A DNA stretch of 64,000 bases from a virus: positions 38,446 through 102,445 of IMG/VR virus record IMGVR_UViG_3300049001_000080. The stretch is one strand, 5' to 3'. The position numbers were made by a program, and so were the translations under genes. The notes beneath the pieces are model-generated. The model was not told the DNA's origin. It ran no database searches and was given only the letters and a program-made list of their open reading frames with translations. Shown here piece after piece: positions 32,916-40,272 of this stretch (position 1 is the stretch's first letter; each line of letters starts with the position of its first letter).

Positions 32916-32955
32916 TTTTTGGCAAAAACACGCTGTAACTAAGTGCCACGAAGAC

Positions 32956-32997
32956 CATCTCGTCGAACACCCAGCCCTTCCAGAAGCTCTCCAGGCC
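32956..32997. repeat. Copy of the major capsid gene 3' region
   Basis: 31 identical bases (32956-32986 versus 33135-33165), then two mismatches and CTCCAGG again. On the minus strand it encodes LESFWKGWVFDEM, the same residues as the capsid C-terminal segment, then diverges (VFVALSYSV) and stops. It is a remnant of a second capsid end next to the nuclease gene. Confidence 0.85.
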
Positions 32998-33007
32998 CTC
33001 CACGCAG

Positions 33008-33059
33008 CACTAAGCCCACATCTCAACCCCGTTCAGGAGGGTGAGCTGCGGGCTTAGTG
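33008..33059 (-). terminator. Hairpin after the capsid gene
   Basis: CACTAAGCCC (33008-33017) and GGGCTTAGTG (33050-33059) pair perfectly, loop 32, 9 bases past the capsid stop. Likely a terminator or processing hairpin that limits read-through into the nuclease gene. Confidence 0.6.
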
Positions 33060-33068
33060 AGAGGTATG

Positions 33069-34079
33069 TCAGCCCGTGTAGGTTGATTTCGTCACAGTGG
33101 CGATTCCACGTGGGTTCAAGATCGCCATCGAGATCATCTCGTCGAACACCCAGCCCTTCCAGAAGGACTCCAGGCGGTTGTTCTCCTCGACGTCCAGGCT
33201 GTAGAGGACGGGGAAGACGCCCAGGAACTGGGGGTCCGGCAGCAGGAACGCCTTGCCCTGCGGCACCATCACCGACCGCTGGACCTGGAACTCGCCGAAC
33301 GTGGTGATCTTCTGGCCGGCCACCACGCGGTCCTTGAACGCCCAGCCCGTGGTGTTCTGGTCGAACAGGTAGAAGTCCCGGTAGTCGGCCGGGCTCAGCA
33401 GCAGCCTGGCCGCCTCGATCTCGCGCAGGTCCGTCATGGTCACGGCGGCGTAGAGCGCGGCCGGCGTGATGCCGCCCGAGGCGATGGTGACGTTCTGCGC
33501 GCCCGGCGTGGGGTTGTCCGCCCGGGTCGCGTAGTCGGTGACCGCGGCCTGGAGCAGGACCATCAGCCGCGCGTCCTCCTGCTTGAGGATCGACTGCTTG
33601 GTCTCGTCCTGGGCCTGCTCGACCATGTTGACGCGGAAGGAGTAGAGGTCCTCCTTGCGCATCGCCGGGAAGCTCGCGAGGCGGAAGAAGTCCACCCGCA
33701 CGCGCTTGCCCTCGAAGGGCGTGACGCGGACCTCGCCGTCGTGCCCGGACAGGACGTACGACTGGCCGAGGTCGTCGAACACCTCGTAGGTGACCTCGGT
33801 GCCGGGCACGACCGGGTCCTCGATCAGGACGTTGCGGATCATGCCCTGGTACCGGAGCTTGAGCTGGATCGGGCCGATCATGCCGACGCCCAGGCGCTGG
33901 ATGCCGTTGACCGAGTCGCTCAGGATCAGGGCGAGCTTCTGCTGCTTCTCGGCGCTGCTGAGCCGGGTGACGACCAGGTCGTCGCCCTCGCGCCGGGCGT
34001 GCTTGAGGTACGCGTCGACGTAGTCGTCGGACCGCCGCGCGGGCTTCCGGAGTCCACCCGCCAGGACGGGGAGTGTCAT
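33069..34079 (-). CDS. Major capsid protein
   Basis: 336 residues, MTLPVLAGGLRKPARR. The order (after a protease/scaffold gene and a decoration-like gene) and the sequence fit an HK97-fold coat: helical N-arm (VDAYLKHARREGDD), a long spine helix region (DLYSFRVNMVEQAQDETKQSILKQEDARLMVLLQAAV), P-domain strands (FQVQRSVMVPQGKAFLLPDPQFLGVFPVLYSLDV) and a conserved tail (FWKGWVFDEMISMAILNPRGIATV). It assembles into the icosahedral shell. Part of its 3' end is duplicated at 32956-32997. Confidence 0.9.
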   Translation of the reverse strand: MTLPVLAGGLRKPARRSDDYVDAYLKHARREGDDLVVTRLSSAEKQQKLALILSDSVNGIQRLGVGMIGPIQLKLRYQGMIRNVLIEDPVVPGTEVTYEVFDDLGQSYVLSGHDGEVRVTPFEGKRVRVDFFRLASFPAMRKEDLYSFRVNMVEQAQDETKQSILKQEDARLMVLLQAAVTDYATRADNPTPGAQNVTIASGGITPAALYAAVTMTDLREIEAARLLLSPADYRDFYLFDQNTTGWAFKDRVVAGQKITTFGEFQVQRSVMVPQGKAFLLPDPQFLGVFPVLYSLDVEENNRLESFWKGWVFDEMISMAILNPRGIATVTKSTYTG

Positions 34080-34119
34080 CGGTCTCTTCCTCTCGGGTGC
34101 TCGGCCGGCCCGCGGACGG

Positions 34120-34629
34120 TCAGGCGTCGATGGCGGCGAGGCCGCCGATGGTGAGCTTGGTGGCGGACACCTTGAGCACCTTGGCCACCGGGTCGGTGCT
34201 GGCGTTGGCCGCGCCGTGCGGGATGAGCTGGCCGCGCTTGGACCCCGTGGTGCAGGCGTGCGCGAGCAGGAACGTGCCGTTGCCCGGGTCGGTCCAGGTC
34301 GCCGACGTGTCGAACGAGGGGGCCAGCACGTCGGCCTCGGCGTCGGGGCCCATGACCCAGACGGCGCAGGCGTTGACGCCAGCGTCGAGCAGCTCGTCGA
34401 TCGAGTCGCCGCCGATGTAGTTGCCGAAGAACCCGTACGGCACGCCGGTCCCGTTGATCAGCGTGACGTTGTCACCGGTGGTCTTCATGGCCACCATGCC
34501 GGGCCAGATGTTGACGCTGCGGTCCCAGGCCGGGTCCAGCAGCATCGACTTCGGCGTCTGCTGCGTCCACCCGTAGGTGGCTCGGTAGGGCCGCTTGATG
34601 TACGACCGAGAGATGCTGGTCTTGATCAA
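34120..34629 (-). CDS. Capsid decoration or minor head protein
   Basis: 169 residues, TTG start at 34629 (GAGAGGACG lies 5' of it). Beta-rich (VNIWPGMVAMKTTGDNVTLINGTGVPYGFFGNYIGG) with an ending AKVLKVSATKLTIGGLAAIDA, a pattern frequent in head decoration proteins, which sit between scaffold and coat genes. The plus-strand HNH gene starts 17 bases upstream, so this gene's original leader was probably replaced by that insertion; the TTG start and weak ribosome site may reflect it. Confidence 0.8.
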   Translation of the reverse strand: MIKTSISRSYIKRPYRATYGWTQQTPKSMLLDPAWDRSVNIWPGMVAMKTTGDNVTLINGTGVPYGFFGNYIGGDSIDELLDAGVNACAVWVMGPDAEADVLAPSFDTSATWTDPGNGTFLLAHACTTGSKRGQLIPHGAANASTDPVAKVLKVSATKLTIGGLAAIDA

Positions 34630-34646
34630 GGGGTATCGTCCTCTCT

Positions 34647-35435
34647 ATGACTCAGAACCAGTCCTGTGGATGTACTCCCGAGTGCCCGATCACGTGGGGT
34701 ACCTGCCACTGCGGATGTAGCACTCCGACTCGGATCGCACCCCAGAACAGCGCCGAACGAGGCTGGGTACGCGGCCAGCCGGTCCGCTACCGGAGAGGGC
34801 ATGCGCCACGGAATATCAACCACACACTCAGCGATCTCGACGAGACGAGACGGACCGCCACCTGCTCGCTCTGCGGCTCGGTCAGCATCAAGCGAAACGG
34901 GGCGAGCGGCTGGCGATGCCATCGCGGGATCATCGCTAAGCATCGGATCGTCGAGGTCGACGAGGAGGCCCGGACCGGCTACTGCCGGGCCTGCTCCAGT
35001 CGCGTCGACCTGCTGCGGCACACCCGGGACGGCTGGGTCTGTAAGCCGAACAAGGTCAAGACTGCCCAGGCCTGGCGCGATGCCAACATCGAGCGTCACC
35101 GTGAGATGAACCGCGCCTGGCGTGACGCCAACCGTGACCGCATTCGGAGCACCCATCTCGCGAAGAAATACGGCCTCACCGTCGAGCAGTACGAGGCGAT
35201 GATCGCCGGCCAGGGCGGCGTCTGTGCGGTCTGTCGTCAGCCACCGAGACCCGAGCACCGAGGCGGCATGCTGCACGTCGACCATGACCACGAGACCGGC
35301 GTCGTGCGTGGCGCGCTGTGCGCGAGCTGTAACCTGCTGCTCGGCCTGGCGGGTGACGCCGTCGAGGTCCTGAGGGGCGCGATCGAGTACCTGCTCCAGC
35401 ATCAGGACCTCCTCCCCGTTGCCCCGGCGGGGTGA
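34647..35435 (+). CDS. Endonuclease VII-like HNH protein, only plus-strand gene
   Basis: 262 residues, reading against every neighbour. Residues 1-130 hold several Cys pairs (CGCTPEC, CHCGC, CSLCG, YCRACSS), zinc-finger-like. Residues about 165-240 are an endonuclease VII domain: KKYGLTVEQYEAMIAGQGG, CAVCRQ, HVDHDHETG, GALCASCNLLLG, with the His-Asp-His core between two CxxC pairs. T4 endonuclease VII resolves branched DNA, while many phage relatives are free-standing homing enzymes. Lower GC and reverse orientation inside the head operon favour a mobile insertion. It ends before the strong hairpin at 35500-35543. Confidence 0.9.
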   Translation: MTQNQSCGCTPECPITWGTCHCGCSTPTRIAPQNSAERGWVRGQPVRYRRGHAPRNINHTLSDLDETRRTATCSLCGSVSIKRNGASGWRCHRGIIAKHRIVEVDEEARTGYCRACSSRVDLLRHTRDGWVCKPNKVKTAQAWRDANIERHREMNRAWRDANRDRIRSTHLAKKYGLTVEQYEAMIAGQGGVCAVCRQPPRPEHRGGMLHVDHDHETGVVRGALCASCNLLLGLAGDAVEVLRGAIEYLLQHQDLLPVAPAG

Positions 35436-35499
35436 CCCTTCCCGCTCACCCCTTGCGGTGCTGCCGGGTCGAGGACGGCAGGGTGCCTGGTGCAGAGGG

Positions 35500-35543
35500 C
35501 GCGCCGGGGCCGCCGTGTAGCCCGGCTGGGCGGCCCCGGCGCG
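35500..35543. terminator. 15-bp bidirectional hairpin terminator
   Basis: CGCGCCGGGGCCGCC (35500-35514) and GGCGGCCCCGGCGCG (35529-35543), perfect, loop 14. It lies between the convergent ends of the plus-strand HNH gene and the minus-strand protease/scaffold gene and could stop both. Confidence 0.8.
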
Positions 35544-35553
35544 TGACACCGCG

Positions 35554-36636
35554 CTACGCCAGGTCGAGGAACTCGGCCTGGACGACGGCGCCCGGTGACG
35601 CCGCCGCGACCTGCACGCCTGGCGTGCCGGCGACGCTCGGCATCGACCGCCCGCCACCTGCGGGCGTCGGCACGAGGTCGCGCCGCGCCGTCGAGGCCGC
35701 CGTGCGCCTGCCGGCGCCGAGCACGTCCTGGAGCGTCTGGGTGGCCGCCGCGACCACCTGCGGCGTGGCCGTCGCGTCGGCGACGATGGCCTGCGCCTCC
35801 TCCAGCTCGTCGCGCCGGGTGATGCCGGCCGCTCGACGAAGGCGGGCCAGGCCCAGCGCGGCGAAGAAGCGCGAGTCGGCCGAGCCGGTGGTCCAGCCCG
35901 TGTCGGTCATCGCCGGCTGGAGGTCGGGCGTCGTCAGCGTCTCGTTCTGCTGCGGCACGTGCGAGTCCTGCACCGGCGGCGGAGCCGAGATGTCCGCGGG
36001 CGTCGGGGCGGTGACGTCGGTGAGCTGGTTGAACGGCACCGCCGGCAGCGCCACGTCGGTGCTCTGGACGTCCGTGGTCGCGGCCGGGGTGACGCCCTGG
36101 TTGGCCGGTGCCGGCGCGGCACCGTAGGCCTGGGGGTCGTCGGTGGCCGCGGGCGCGAGCGCCTGCTCGTTGGTCGTCGGCACCGGGTCGCCCCGCTGGT
36201 CGCCGGCCGCGGTACGCCTGCTGGCCTCGTAGCCGGCGGTCCAGCCGTCCTTCCACGCGTCGTCGGCGCGGCCCCACTCGTCGGCCTTCGCCGCGGTGTC
36301 GAGCGCCGCGTGCTGCTGGTGGTCGAGGGCGCCCTGGCGCCGGCCGGCGTGGAAGCTGGCCGTGCGGGCGTCCTGGGGCGGGGCCAGGGCCGCGGCCTTT
36401 GGGTGCCCCGAGAGGCCGGCCAGATCGACGATGACGCCCAGCAGCCCCACCGCCCGGTCGAGCTGCGCGACCACCTGCTGCCCGACGCGCTCCTGCGCCG
36501 TCAGCCGCGCGCCCTGGGCCTCGATGAGGTTCTGCTGCGCCCGCATCGCCGCGAGGAGCCGCACCCGCTGCTCCCCCGCCGGGTTCTTGCCCTCACCCGC
36601 GCCGACCGCCTGGGTCCTACCCGTGCTCGTGCTCAT
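35554..36636 (-). CDS. Nested scaffold protein from internal in-frame start
   Basis: ATG 36636 is in frame with the protease gene (codon 653) and is preceded by GTAGGAG with 5-base spacing, one of the best ribosome sites in the window. It would give 360 residues: a helical scaffold core (VRLLAAMRAQQNLIEAQGARL, ERVGQQVVAQLDRAVGLLGVIVDLAG) and a long flexible tail. Lambda makes its scaffold Nu3 in this way from within protease gene C. Expression is inferred, not shown. Confidence 0.65.
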   Translation of the reverse strand: MSTSTGRTQAVGAGEGKNPAGEQRVRLLAAMRAQQNLIEAQGARLTAQERVGQQVVAQLDRAVGLLGVIVDLAGLSGHPKAAALAPPQDARTASFHAGRRQGALDHQQHAALDTAAKADEWGRADDAWKDGWTAGYEASRRTAAGDQRGDPVPTTNEQALAPAATDDPQAYGAAPAPANQGVTPAATTDVQSTDVALPAVPFNQLTDVTAPTPADISAPPPVQDSHVPQQNETLTTPDLQPAMTDTGWTTGSADSRFFAALGLARLRRAAGITRRDELEEAQAIVADATATPQVVAAATQTLQDVLGAGRRTAASTARRDLVPTPAGGGRSMPSVAGTPGVQVAAASPGAVVQAEFLDLA

Positions 36637-38592
36637 CCGTACTCCTACCCCTTCGGGATGCGCCGCCCCTGACGTGGCCAGGGGTGGCCGGTCGTCGTCC
36701 TCGTCCTGGTCGTCGTCGGGCTCGTCGTCCTCTTCCTCGTCGTCGCCCTCGTCGTCCAGGTCGTCTGGGTCCTCCTCGGCGTCGGCGGCCGGGTCCTCCG
36801 CGCCGTCGTCGCCCTCCTGGTCGAGGCCTCGGGCCATCTCCAGGTCGGGGTCGGTGAACTGGTCGGGCGGCGCGACGTACCCGCACACCTGGCACTGGTC
36901 GCCGTCGAACGTCTCGGTGTCCCCGCAGATGGGGCAGTCCTCGGGGCGCAGGGTGTCGACCTTGGCGGGGGCGACCTGCTCGCCGTACCCGAGGCGCGCC
37001 GAGCCGGAGTGGTAGCCGGGCCCGTGCAGCTCGGGGTAGTGCTCGTGCGACCACTGGTCCCACCTCTCGCGGTCGTGCCCGCGGTTGGTGCGGCGGCCCT
37101 TGTCGAGCTGGTCGCTGTCGGCGTTGGCGTCGTCCTCCTGGACGTTCTCGCGCTGGCGCACCAGCCAGGTCGTCGCCTGCACCTGGTGCGGCTCCACCGG
37201 GTGGCCCTCGGTCTCGGAGATCCGGCGGGCGGCCTCGTGGTAGGCCGCCACGACGTGGCCGTAGTAGTGCCGGTTGTCGAGCGGCGCCTTGTCCAGGTCG
37301 TGCGCGCCGAACCTCTTGCCGGCGGCCACCGACATGGCGTGCCGGTCGATGACGGCGCGGGGGTGCGCGGGGTCGGCGTCGCCGCCGTGCTCGATGAGGT
37401 GGGCGAAGTCCTGGATCTTCGGGCCCTTGAGCACGTCCTGGTGGTGCTCGCCGTCGATGATCCGCTGCGCCTGGCCCTTCATCGAGCCGGTGGCGAAGAC
37501 GCCGGAGCCCGGCCCGCCCAGGGCGGTGCCGGTGTGCAGCGACCGGGCGGCGTTGAACATGTTGACCGGCCACGCGGTCTGCGGGGAGTAGGCGGCCAGC
37601 ACCCCGGCGCCCTTGTGCGCGTCGCCGTGCGCGATGGCCTTGGCCACGATGTGCGCGTCGCCGTACCAGCGCTTGCCCTGCTCGCGCTCGTCGGGCGTCG
37701 CCCGGCCCCAGTGCGCCACGATGTGGTCGGCGTGCACGGGGTTGGCCTGGAAGAAGGGGTGGTCGCCCGGGTCGGCGTGGCGCGGAGCGGCCTCGGCCTG
37801 GAGGGCGGCTGCCTCGTCTAGGCGCTCGCCCGGCTGTGTGGCTTCCCGCCGGCTCGCGGTCGCTACCAGACGAGTGGAGGCGTGGGGCTCACGCTCCAAC
37901 GAGCTGGTCGTCCTCGTGGGGGCGTCGAGCCCGCGGGCGTCCACGCCGACGACGTGCGCCGTCGGATCGGCGGGCTGCTCGACCAGCAGGCTGTTCTCGA
38001 AGAAGCCGAGGCCGTAGCAGACCTCGCTGACGAGCACGGCCTCGCGCCGGCCGGAGGCGGCCCGGCGGGTTACGCGCTGGCCCTTCATCGTCTTGACGTG
38101 CGCGCAGTACTCCAGCGGGGTCTCGGCGCGGTTGCCGCAGAACGAGCACAGCGAGTACTCGACGTTCGCGCCCATGCTGGTCCGGTCGACCTCCTCCTTG
38201 AGGATCGCGGCGGCCAGCTTCGGGAATCGGACGGCGTCGACCTCCATGAGGGCCTCGACCCACACGTCCGGCGACCCGTCGGGGTTGACGTCCTCGTGCA
38301 GGGCGGCGTCCACCACCACGCCGCGGGCGCGACGCGGGTTGGCGTTCGCGTGGTTGACGAATACCGGCTTGCCGATGAAGGTGCGCCAGGCCTTCTTGAT
38401 CTCCGCAGCCGGGAACGTGTCGTAGTTGTCGTTCGTCCGGCTACTTATCGCCCTGGAGCGGACATACAGGAATCCGGGGCGCGGCTCGTAGGCGAAGGCG
38501 TGCCTGTGCCCGGTGACCAGCAGGCGGGGGTGGTCGGGGCGGCTCACCAGCGTGCTGGACAGCACGCGCATCCGGGCGTAGCGCTGGATCAC
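35554..38592 (-). CDS. Prohead protease-scaffold fusion with an inserted enzyme-like domain
   Basis: 1012 residues, GTG 38592. Domains: 1-230 capsid maturation protease (FVNHANANP with His81, DRTSMGANVE with Ser139, then CSFC and CAH); about 277-480 an inserted domain (HPFFQANPVHADH, RWYGDAHIVAKAIAHGD, VLAAYSPQTAWPVNMFNAAR) that looks like a stand-alone enzyme or DNA-binding fold; a CPIC/CQVC zinc ribbon (about 555-567); an Asp/Glu tract (590-640); a helical scaffold-like region from 653 on, with its own internal start; and a Pro/Thr-rich tail. The protease would trim coat and scaffold; the acidic linker and helices would drive shell assembly. The job of the inserted domain is unknown. Confidence 0.9.
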   Translation of the reverse strand: MIQRYARMRVLSSTLVSRPDHPRLLVTGHRHAFAYEPRPGFLYVRSRAISSRTNDNYDTFPAAEIKKAWRTFIGKPVFVNHANANPRRARGVVVDAALHEDVNPDGSPDVWVEALMEVDAVRFPKLAAAILKEEVDRTSMGANVEYSLCSFCGNRAETPLEYCAHVKTMKGQRVTRRAASGRREAVLVSEVCYGLGFFENSLLVEQPADPTAHVVGVDARGLDAPTRTTSSLEREPHASTRLVATASRREATQPGERLDEAAALQAEAAPRHADPGDHPFFQANPVHADHIVAHWGRATPDEREQGKRWYGDAHIVAKAIAHGDAHKGAGVLAAYSPQTAWPVNMFNAARSLHTGTALGGPGSGVFATGSMKGQAQRIIDGEHHQDVLKGPKIQDFAHLIEHGGDADPAHPRAVIDRHAMSVAAGKRFGAHDLDKAPLDNRHYYGHVVAAYHEAARRISETEGHPVEPHQVQATTWLVRQRENVQEDDANADSDQLDKGRRTNRGHDRERWDQWSHEHYPELHGPGYHSGSARLGYGEQVAPAKVDTLRPEDCPICGDTETFDGDQCQVCGYVAPPDQFTDPDLEMARGLDQEGDDGAEDPAADAEEDPDDLDDEGDDEEEDDEPDDDQDEDDDRPPLATSGAAHPEGVGVRMSTSTGRTQAVGAGEGKNPAGEQRVRLLAAMRAQQNLIEAQGARLTAQERVGQQVVAQLDRAVGLLGVIVDLAGLSGHPKAAALAPPQDARTASFHAGRRQGALDHQQHAALDTAAKADEWGRADDAWKDGWTAGYEASRRTAAGDQRGDPVPTTNEQALAPAATDDPQAYGAAPAPANQGVTPAATTDVQSTDVALPAVPFNQLTDVTAPTPADISAPPPVQDSHVPQQNETLTTPDLQPAMTDTGWTTGSADSRFFAALGLARLRRAAGITRRDELEEAQAIVADATATPQVVAAATQTLQDVLGAGRRTAASTARRDLVPTPAGGGRSMPSVAGTPGVQVAAASPGAVVQAEFLDLA

Positions 38593-38595
38593 GAC

Positions 38596-38651
38596 CCGCC
38601 CCTCCTGCCGCCGGCTCCCTCAACACTTCGGGAGCGCGGTCGGAGGGGCGG
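38596..38651 (-). terminator. Nested hairpin upstream of protease gene
   Basis: CCGCCCCTCC (38596-38605) and GGAGGGGCGG (38642-38651) pair; inside, GCTCCC and GGGAGC form a second stem. It lies 6 bases past the stop of the 38658 gene and just before GTG 38592. Confidence 0.6.
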
Positions 38652-38657
38652 ACAGGT

Positions 38658-38891
38658 CTAGCGGAGCACCTCGCGGTAGCCGGTCAGGTCGACGTGGACG
38701 ACCGGCTCCTCGGGCCTGTAGTCGCGGCTGCGCAGCACGTAGGCGATGGCCTCGGCGAGCCCGTCGCGGTCGCGCACGGCCGCCCGGCCTGCGTGGCGGA
38801 CGTCGTAGGTGCCGTTCGGCTGCTGCTCCAGCTCCCAGCCGACGCCCGGGCGGACCCGGCCGGGGCGCCTCGGCGCCCGGCTAGACGGCAT
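38658..38891 (-). CDS. Unknown small protein
   Basis: 77 residues, starting in the last codons of the upstream gene. Basic N-terminus (RAPRRPGRVRPGVGW), then a small alpha/beta domain (WELEQQPNGTYDVRHAGRAAV, GLAEAIAYVLRSRDYRPEE, VVHVDLTGYREVL). No family recognised. Last gene before the head operon. Confidence 0.7.
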   Translation of the reverse strand: MPSSRAPRRPGRVRPGVGWELEQQPNGTYDVRHAGRAAVRDRDGLAEAIAYVLRSRDYRPEEPVVHVDLTGYREVLR

Positions 38892-39123
38892 GGGGGTCGG
38901 CGGCCACCTGCCACCAGCGACCGTCCGGCGTCTGGGTGATCCTGGCCTCGGGGTACGGCGCGCCCTCGGGGTACAGGGCCAGGCCGGTCCAGCCGCCCTC
39001 CTGCTTGCGAGTCCTGATCTCGGAGCGGCAGTGCGCGAGTGTGCCGCCGGTCAGCCTGATCGGGTCGGAGACGTACTTGACCCCCCAGGCCACCCACTCC
39101 TTGGTCTTAGCCACAGTAGACAC
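38881..39123 (-). CDS. Unknown small protein
   Basis: 80 residues, GTG 39123, overlapping both neighbours. Begins STVAKTKEWVAWGVKYVSDP; has RLTGGTLAHCRSEIRTRKQ and an Arg/Trp-rich end (YPEARITQTPDGRWWQVAAD). The compact beta pattern occurs in small actinophage proteins of unknown role. Confidence 0.7.
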   Translation of the reverse strand: MSTVAKTKEWVAWGVKYVSDPIRLTGGTLAHCRSEIRTRKQEGGWTGLALYPEGAPYPEARITQTPDGRWWQVAADPHAV

Positions 39124-39391
39124 CTTCCCCTCCGAACGAGATCCCAGGCCTCCGGGTGGTCCCGGCGACCCTCCAGCTCGCGCCGCCCGACCAGAGGTCG
39201 GGCTCGATCAGGCGCCCCTCGTCGAGGCCGCACATGACGGCGACGTCGTGGCGGAGCTGCTCCATGTCCACCGGCTCGCCCACCTGGTCGTCGTCAGGCA
39301 GCAGCGCGCCGATCGTCACCACGGCGAGCGCGGCGACCACCCCCAGCGCCGCGGTGGCCACCAGCGCGGTCACGGCCCGCATCGGCCTCAC
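39107..39391 (-). CDS. Single-pass membrane protein
   Basis: 94 residues from GTG 39391 in GTGA overlap (ATG 39382 also possible). Residues 5-28 (AVTALVATAALGVVAALAVVTIGALL) form one membrane segment or uncleaved signal anchor. The outer part is acidic (DDDQVGEPVDMEQLRHDVAV) with two Cys (VMCGLDEG, GVYCG) that may pair. Function unknown; possibly envelope-related. Confidence 0.7.
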   Translation of the reverse strand: MRPMRAVTALVATAALGVVAALAVVTIGALLPDDDQVGEPVDMEQLRHDVAVMCGLDEGRLIEPDLWSGGASWRVAGTTRRPGISFGGEGVYCG

Positions 39392-39561
39392 AGCGCCTCC
39401 CGCGACCGACGCGCTGCCGGTGGCTCGTGCGACCAGGGCTCCTTGAGCGAGGACGGCACGTGGCAGGTGCAGGCGCACGATCCGGAGCCCTCGCACGAGT
39501 TGTGGTCCCAGCACACCGCGCGCAGCTCGCCGGGCGCGGGCGGCTGGGAGAACTCCAGCAT
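39388..39561 (-). CDS. Small Cys-rich zinc-binding protein
   Basis: 57 residues, ATGA-coupled to the upstream gene. It has C-x6-C-x5-C-x-C-x-CH (VCWDHNSCEGSGSCACTCH), a dense metal-site candidate. Too short for its own function assignment; similar Cys-rich mini-proteins are frequent in actinophages. Confidence 0.65.
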   Translation of the reverse strand: MLEFSQPPAPGELRAVCWDHNSCEGSGSCACTCHVPSSLKEPWSHEPPAARRSREAL

Positions 39562-40211
39562 CACGCCGCGCCCGCCTTGCGCCGGAACTCCTTGGCGCAG
39601 TCCGGCCCCATCTTGCGGGCCAGCGAGTCGGGGTGGGTGAGGCCGGTCCCGCACTGGCTGCACTCCTCCTTCTCCTCGGCGTACAGCTCGGCGGCGGCCA
39701 GCGGTTCGGCGGCGATCCGGGCGAGGATGGGCGTCTGTGCCGGCTTCGGGATCTCGTGGCGCTGCGGGCCGGCCAGCACCTCGACCGAGGTCCAGCCACT
39801 GTCGCTGCGCGAGACCAGGTAGAACTTCACCACGCCGTCGTCCCCTCGCAGGGCGTAGCGACCCTTGTCGTGCTTGCCGACCGGGATGCGCCGGATGGCG
39901 GCCCAGTCGACGCGCTGGCGCGGGGTGTCGTCCTCGCGCGCACGCTCGGCGGCCCGCAGCGCCTCGTCGAACGGGATGACGCCCCGACGGGCCTCCATCT
40001 CGTCCTGGAGCCGGGCCTCGTCGTCGCCCGCGCTCTCCAGCTTCCGCTCGTACGCCAGCTCGGCCTGCCGCGCGCCGTCGTCCTCGGTGTCCTGAGCGGC
40101 CTGCTCGGCCTTGGCGTCGTAGTACCGGCGCGAGCACAGCGCGACCTGAGCGGACGTGTCGTGGTGCGTCTGGCCGGGGTGCATCTGGGCTGCGAAGCCG
40201 CACGCGGGCAT
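39561..40211 (-). CDS. DUF6011-like zinc protein
   Basis: 216 residues, ATG 40211 after the leader CCGCCAGGAGGACCAG. N-terminal Cys/His cluster (CGFAAQMHPGQTHHD, LCSRRYYD), a charged coiled region (60-115), a beta-rich middle (GRYALRGDDGVVKFYLVSRS, SVEVLAGPQRHEI) and a C-terminal zinc motif CSQCGTGLTHPDSLARKMGPDC, the pattern seen in DUF6011 domains. DNA-binding or handling is a guess. First gene of the unit driven by the promoter at 40243-40272. Confidence 0.78.
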   Translation of the reverse strand: MPACGFAAQMHPGQTHHDTSAQVALCSRRYYDAKAEQAAQDTEDDGARQAELAYERKLESAGDDEARLQDEMEARRGVIPFDEALRAAERAREDDTPRQRVDWAAIRRIPVGKHDKGRYALRGDDGVVKFYLVSRSDSGWTSVEVLAGPQRHEIPKPAQTPILARIAAEPLAAAELYAEEKEECSQCGTGLTHPDSLARKMGPDCAKEFRRKAGAA

Positions 40212-40242
40212 CTGGTCCTCCTGGCGGTGTGCTGGAGGTGCC

Positions 40243-40272
40243 AGCCTAGCTGTCAGAGATAGCTGACGTCAA
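40243..40272 (-). promoter_or_regulatory. Sigma70-type promoter
   Basis: Minus strand TTGACG (40267-40272), 18 bases, TAGGCT (40243-40248), preceded by GC in the -10 (GCTAGGCT). It lies 32 bases upstream of ATG 40211 and its -35 overlaps the end of the previous gene. Confidence 0.65.
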
